From assembly GCA_015494165.1 (NCBI GenBank), contig WGBS01000180.1:1-11464 (forward strand): a stretch of 11,464 bases of DNA, given 5' to 3'. A model generated the notes under the pieces. The model worked only from the letters and a program-made list of their open reading frames with translations. It was not told the DNA's origin and did no database searches. This document shows positions 8,861 to 11,464 of this stretch, piece after piece. The position numbers were made by a program, and so were the translations under genes. Numbering within the stretch: position 1 is the stretch's first letter; each line of letters starts with the position of its first letter. Source of the DNA: Gammaproteobacteria bacterium. Its GTDB lineage: Bacteria > Pseudomonadota > Gammaproteobacteria > S144-34.

Positions 8861-8889
8861 TTGACGCAGGCGCCGGCGCCTCCGATAAT
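8861..8889 (+). promoter_or_regulatory. sigma70-type promoter of tRNA-Arg with GC-rich discriminator
   Basis: TTGACG (8861-8866) and GATAAT (8884-8889) are each five-of-six matches and are 17 bp apart. The start would fall near 8896, and the tRNA begins at 8907. The bases after the -10 are CGCGCG, a GC-rich discriminator typical of stable-RNA promoters repressed by ppGpp/DksA (known class feature; control inferred). This is the best-looking promoter in the window. Confidence 0.85.
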
Positions 8890-8906
8890 CGCGCGTCCTT
8901 CCCCGC

Positions 8907-8983
8907 GCGCCCGTAGCTCAGCTGGATAGAGCGTCAGGCTACGAACCTGAAGGTCGGGGGTTCGAATCCTCCCGGGCGCGCCA
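8907..8983 (+). tRNA. tRNA-Arg, anticodon ACG
   Basis: This is a 77-nt tRNA. The acceptor stem GCGCCCG (8907-8913) pairs with CGGGCGC, with discriminator G and encoded CCA at 8981-8983. The D-arm is GCTCAGCTGGATAGAGC. The anticodon stem TCAGG/CCTGA has loop CTACGAA and anticodon ACG (8941-8943), whose A34 is normally edited to inosine by TadA to read CGU/CGC/CGA. The T-arm is GGGGGTTCGAATCCTCC. It closely resembles E. coli argV-type tRNA-Arg(ACG), which follows serV there. No defects are seen. Confidence 0.98.
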
Positions 8984-9017
8984 TCTCCTCGCTTGGCGTC
9001 GGCGCACGGCGCAGCGT

Positions 9018-10946
9018 TCACGGCCTGAAGCGGGCGACGGCGCGCTCCAGCGCGCGCACCGCGCGCGGGTCGGCGCGCGGCCCGTAGCGCGCCGCCACGT
9101 ACAGCGCCGTGATGCGCCGGATGGCGGCGGCATGCCGCGGCAGGCGCCGCTCGGCGCGGCGGGCGTAGGCCCAGGGGGCGTCGCTCGCGGCCGCGTCCAC
9201 CCCGTGCCGGGCCAGCCGGCGCCGGAAGCGGGCCCAAGCCGCCACGGCGGGATCCGTGCGGGGGCGGCGCAGCGCCCACCAGGCGCCCGCCAGCAGGGCG
9301 AGCGGCGCCGCGAGGGCGAGCAGCAGGCCGAGCGCCTCCCACGGCCGCGCGGCGGCGAGGCCCAGGCGGGCGAGGAGCGCCTCCTGCATGCGCGGGCCGT
9401 AGCCCAGCACCCAGTGGGTCCAGGCCGCATCGACGGCATCCCACCAGCGCGCGAGCGTGCCGGCGAGCCCCACGCCCCGCGGGCGGAAGCGCACTCCGGC
9501 GGCGGTCGAGGCCGCCGGGTCGATGGCGCGCTCGAGCCGGCCGGGGGCGGCGGTGAGCGTGGGGTCGACCCGGATCCAGCCCCGGCCCGGCAGCGCCACC
9601 TCGACCCAGGCGTGGGCGTCGGCGCGGCGCACGACGAGCTCGCCCGTGAGGGGGTTCCACTCGCCGCCCAGGTAGCCCGTGACGATGCGTGCGGGCACGC
9701 CCGCGGCGCGCATGAGCAGGGCGAAGCTCGCGGCGAAGTGCTCGCAGAAGCCCCGCCGGCTGCGGAACAGGAAGTCCGTGACGGGGTCGCCGCGCGGCCG
9801 CCCGGGCCGGAGGGTGTAGACCAGCCCCCGCTGGCGGTACCAGGCGAGCGCGGCTTCCACCGTGCCCGCCGTATCGCCTCCTTCACGCCGCAGCCGCCGG
9901 GCGAGGGCGCGCACCTGGGGCGTGAGGCGCGGCAGCGCCAGGGCGCGGCCGAGCTCGCCGGCGCGCGCCGGCAGGGCGGCGCCCGGAAGCGAGCGGACCT
10001 GGTAGACCAGCACCCGGTCGACGGGGCGCGGCCACAGCAGCGTTCCGCCGGGGCCGGCGCGCGCCCCCTCCGGCACCGCGGCGGGCGGATCGAGCGCGGG
10101 GAGTGCCCGGCCTCCGCCCGGCAGCAGCGTCACGGTCTGCTCGACGCCTTCGCCCGCCGCTCCGGTGGGGAGGGCGGCGGCCGGCTGGCGCGCCGTCCAC
10201 CAGCGCACCCCGTCGGTGCGGTCGAGGACCCGCGCGCGCCAGTAGCGCAGGGCGGGCGGCGGCGGGCCTGCAGGGAGCCGCACGCGCATCGCCACCGCAT
10301 CGGAGCGGGCGAGCTCGGCCACGCGGCCCAGCACGAGATCCTCGCCGAGCCCCGTCACGCCCCGGTCCGACGGCCCCCACAGCGGCCCGCCGAGGCGGGG
10401 AAAGAGGAAGAAGAGCACCAGGGCGAGCGGCGCCGCCTGTGCGAGCAGGGCGCCCGCACGCCGCAGGAGGGCGCGGGGCGGAAGCTCCGGCATGGCCACC
10501 GCGGCCAGCGCGGCGAGGGCGAGCCACACGACGGCGAGCGCGAGGAGGAGGCGCGGGAGCGCGGGGTCGTGGACCAGGGCCACGGCGGCCACGACGAAGG
10601 CGAGCAGGGCGGCGAGCGCCGCATCGCGCCGGGTGCGGAGCTCGAGCAGCTTGAGGGCCGCGCCCAGCAGCAGGAGCAGAGTGCCCGGCGCCTGGTCGAG
10701 GAGCGTGCGATGCGCGGCGAGCACCACGAGCACCGCGCCTGCCACGGCCGCGGCGCGGAGCGCACGCCCCGGCAGCGCCCAGCCGCGGCGCTGCGCCGCG
10801 AGGCGCCACAGCGCAGCCGCCCACACGGCCCCCACTGCGGGCGGGGGGACTGCGCCGAGGAGCAGGGCCGCGGCGGCGGCCAGCGCCAGCGCCGGCCAGG
10901 TGACGGCGCGCGGCGCGAGCCTTTGCCCCTTGCCTAGCGCGGCCAT
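9018..10946 (-). CDS. TgpA-type membrane transglutaminase-like protein
   Basis: The 642-residue product begins with about 180 residues of hydrophobic helices (roughly 18-50, 66-80, 88-101, 108-125, 130-153 and 165-183). A periplasmic domain follows, then a late membrane segment near 538-559 and a cytoplasmic tail rich in Arg. The transglutaminase core is at ~395-465 with the catalytic triad visible: Cys401 in R-R-G-F-C-E-H-F-A, His445 in A-D-A-H-A-W-V-E-V and Asp461 in R-V-D-P-T. Pseudomonas TgpA is an essential protein of this family with periplasmic transglutaminase activity. ATG at 10946 overlaps the DUF58 gene by 13 nt and has GGAGG ten bases upstream. A longer frame to 11225 exists, but its extra 93 residues are a shadow of DUF58. 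The gene converges on tRNA-Arg with a 34-bp gap. Confidence 0.93.
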   Translation of the reverse strand: MAALGKGQRLAPRAVTWPALALAAAAALLLGAVPPPAVGAVWAAALWRLAAQRRGWALPGRALRAAAVAGAVLVVLAAHRTLLDQAPGTLLLLLGAALKLLELRTRRDAALAALLAFVVAAVALVHDPALPRLLLALAVVWLALAALAAVAMPELPPRALLRRAGALLAQAAPLALVLFFLFPRLGGPLWGPSDRGVTGLGEDLVLGRVAELARSDAVAMRVRLPAGPPPPALRYWRARVLDRTDGVRWWTARQPAAALPTGAAGEGVEQTVTLLPGGGRALPALDPPAAVPEGARAGPGGTLLWPRPVDRVLVYQVRSLPGAALPARAGELGRALALPRLTPQVRALARRLRREGGDTAGTVEAALAWYRQRGLVYTLRPGRPRGDPVTDFLFRSRRGFCEHFAASFALLMRAAGVPARIVTGYLGGEWNPLTGELVVRRADAHAWVEVALPGRGWIRVDPTLTAAPGRLERAIDPAASTAAGVRFRPRGVGLAGTLARWWDAVDAAWTHWVLGYGPRMQEALLARLGLAAARPWEALGLLLALAAPLALLAGAWWALRRPRTDPAVAAWARFRRRLARHGVDAAASDAPWAYARRAERRLPRHAAAIRRITALYVAARYGPRADPRAVRALERAVARFRP

Positions 10947-11464
10947 CGGGCGAGCGCCTCCAGGCAGCGGGCGCGCTGGCGCGGGCCGGCCCCTGCGGGC
11001 ACGGTGCGGCCGGGCAGGACGAGCCCGTACTCGAGGCCGCGGCGGTGCGCCTCCAGCACCCAGCGGCACAGGAGCGAGAGCCGCGCCTCGGCGCCGCCCG
11101 CGCAGGCCTCCCAGCGCAGCATGCGCGGCGCGCCCTCGGGCTCGGCGAAGCGGCGCGCGTGCAGGCCGCGCCCGCGCGCGGCGAGCGGCCAGTGGATGCG
11201 GCGCAGGCTCTCGCCCTGTCGCCACGGGGCGAGGTCGTGGAGCTCCCCCTCGGGTCCGGCGGTCCGGGCAGGGGAGTCCTCCCGCGCGTCTCGCGCCACG
11301 TCCGAGGGGAGCGGGCGCGACGCGGCCGGCCGCGGGTACACCCAGGCCGCGGCGCCCGTCTCCACCAGCGTCCAGGCGCGGAACAGCCCGAGCGGCCGCG
11401 TGGTCTCGATGCGCAGCGGGTCCAGGGGGAGCCAGCCGCGCCGCGGCGCATCGAGCGCTAGCAC
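10934..11464 (-). CDS. DUF58 family protein, C-terminal part (window-edge partial)
   Basis: The frame is open to the window edge and stops at TAG (10934-10936), so about 176 C-terminal residues are visible. The diagnostic DUF58 block is D-L-A-P-W-R-Q-G-E-S-L-R-R-I-H-W-P-L-A-A-R (79-99 of the fragment), followed by R-R-F-A-E-P-E. The upstream part (R-I-E-T-T-R-P-L-G-L-F-R-A-W, 18-31) is also family-typical, where cargo domains pass from a membrane anchor to a VWA-like fold. DUF58 proteins are encoded beside MoxR AAA ATPases and TgpA, and the three are thought to act together at the envelope (established context; function unclear). Overlap of 13 nt with tgpA-like indicates one operon. Confidence 0.9.
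   Translation of the reverse strand: MLALDAPRRGWLPLDPLRIETTRPLGLFRAWTLVETGAAAWVYPRPAASRPLPSDVARDAREDSPARTAGPEGELHDLAPWRQGESLRRIHWPLAARGRGLHARRFAEPEGAPRMLRWEACAGGAEARLSLLCRWVLEAHRRGLEYGLVLPGRTVPAGAGPRQRARCLEALARWPR

Noticed and set aside
9132..10937. A 601-residue plus-strand frame across the transglutaminase gene.
   Set aside because: It is a shadow of the minus-strand gene, which has a clear catalytic Cys/His/Asp set. The plus-strand product is Gly/Arg-rich with no recognisable fold.
10947..11225. Upstream extension of the transglutaminase gene by 93 residues.
   Set aside because: The added residues are Arg/Ala/Pro-rich, hydrophilic and overlap the DUF58 gene. The start at 10946 has a good ribosome binding site and leads directly into membrane helices.

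Overview
The window looks like chromosomal DNA from a very GC-rich gammaproteobacterium. The core gene order recA-recX-alaS-lysC-csrA-tRNA-Ser is the classical gammaproteobacterial arrangement. Presence of lysC between alaS and csrA is as in Pseudomonas and many purple-sulfur-type lineages, whereas E. coli lacks it there. Base composition and protein style would fit the Ectothiorhodospiraceae/Chromatiales side of the class, but I cannot name a genus from sequence alone.

Layout. Positions 1-730 hold the 3' end of cinA/pncC, overlapped by a small 2H phosphoesterase gene (thpR). Positions 829-4988 hold recA, recX and alaS, each overlapping the next. Positions 4989-5330 are an intergenic stretch almost filled by a ~280-bp hairpin-rich repeat (copy A). 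Then come lysC (5331-6596), a long GGA-rich leader, csrA (6852-7079) and tRNA-Ser(GCU) (7142-7235). Between tRNA-Ser and tRNA-Arg(ACG) (8907-8983), which sit next to each other in many relatives, lies a ~1.7-kb accessory islet. It contains an unassigned stretch with a possible terminator, an AbrB-type antitoxin gene, a vapC-type PIN toxin gene split by a second copy of the same repeat (copy B), and on the minus strand a small CPXCG zinc-ribbon-like gene. From 9018 to the window end, on the minus strand, are a TgpA-type membrane transglutaminase gene and the 3' part of a DUF58 gene; a MoxR-type ATPase gene would be expected just outside.

How the parts fit together. The left half is house-keeping: recombinational repair (RecA and its modulator RecX), alanine charging, aspartate-family amino acid synthesis and post-transcriptional control (CsrA). 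Both tRNAs have their own well-formed sigma70-type promoters. The right end is part of the conserved MoxR-DUF58-TgpA envelope module.

The most unusual item is the repeat. Copies A (5048-5325) and B (7978-8258) lie in opposite orientation, align end to end, have a different strong hairpin at each end, lack terminal inverted repeats, and encode no convincing protein. Copy B has destroyed a toxin gene and left its antitoxin alone. Copy A ends five bases before the lysC start codon, so it forms almost the whole lysC leader and may supply its translation start. This is the architecture of a small non-autonomous mobile element, resembling IS200/IS605-derived or REP/BIME-like palindromic elements; the family assignment is an inference.
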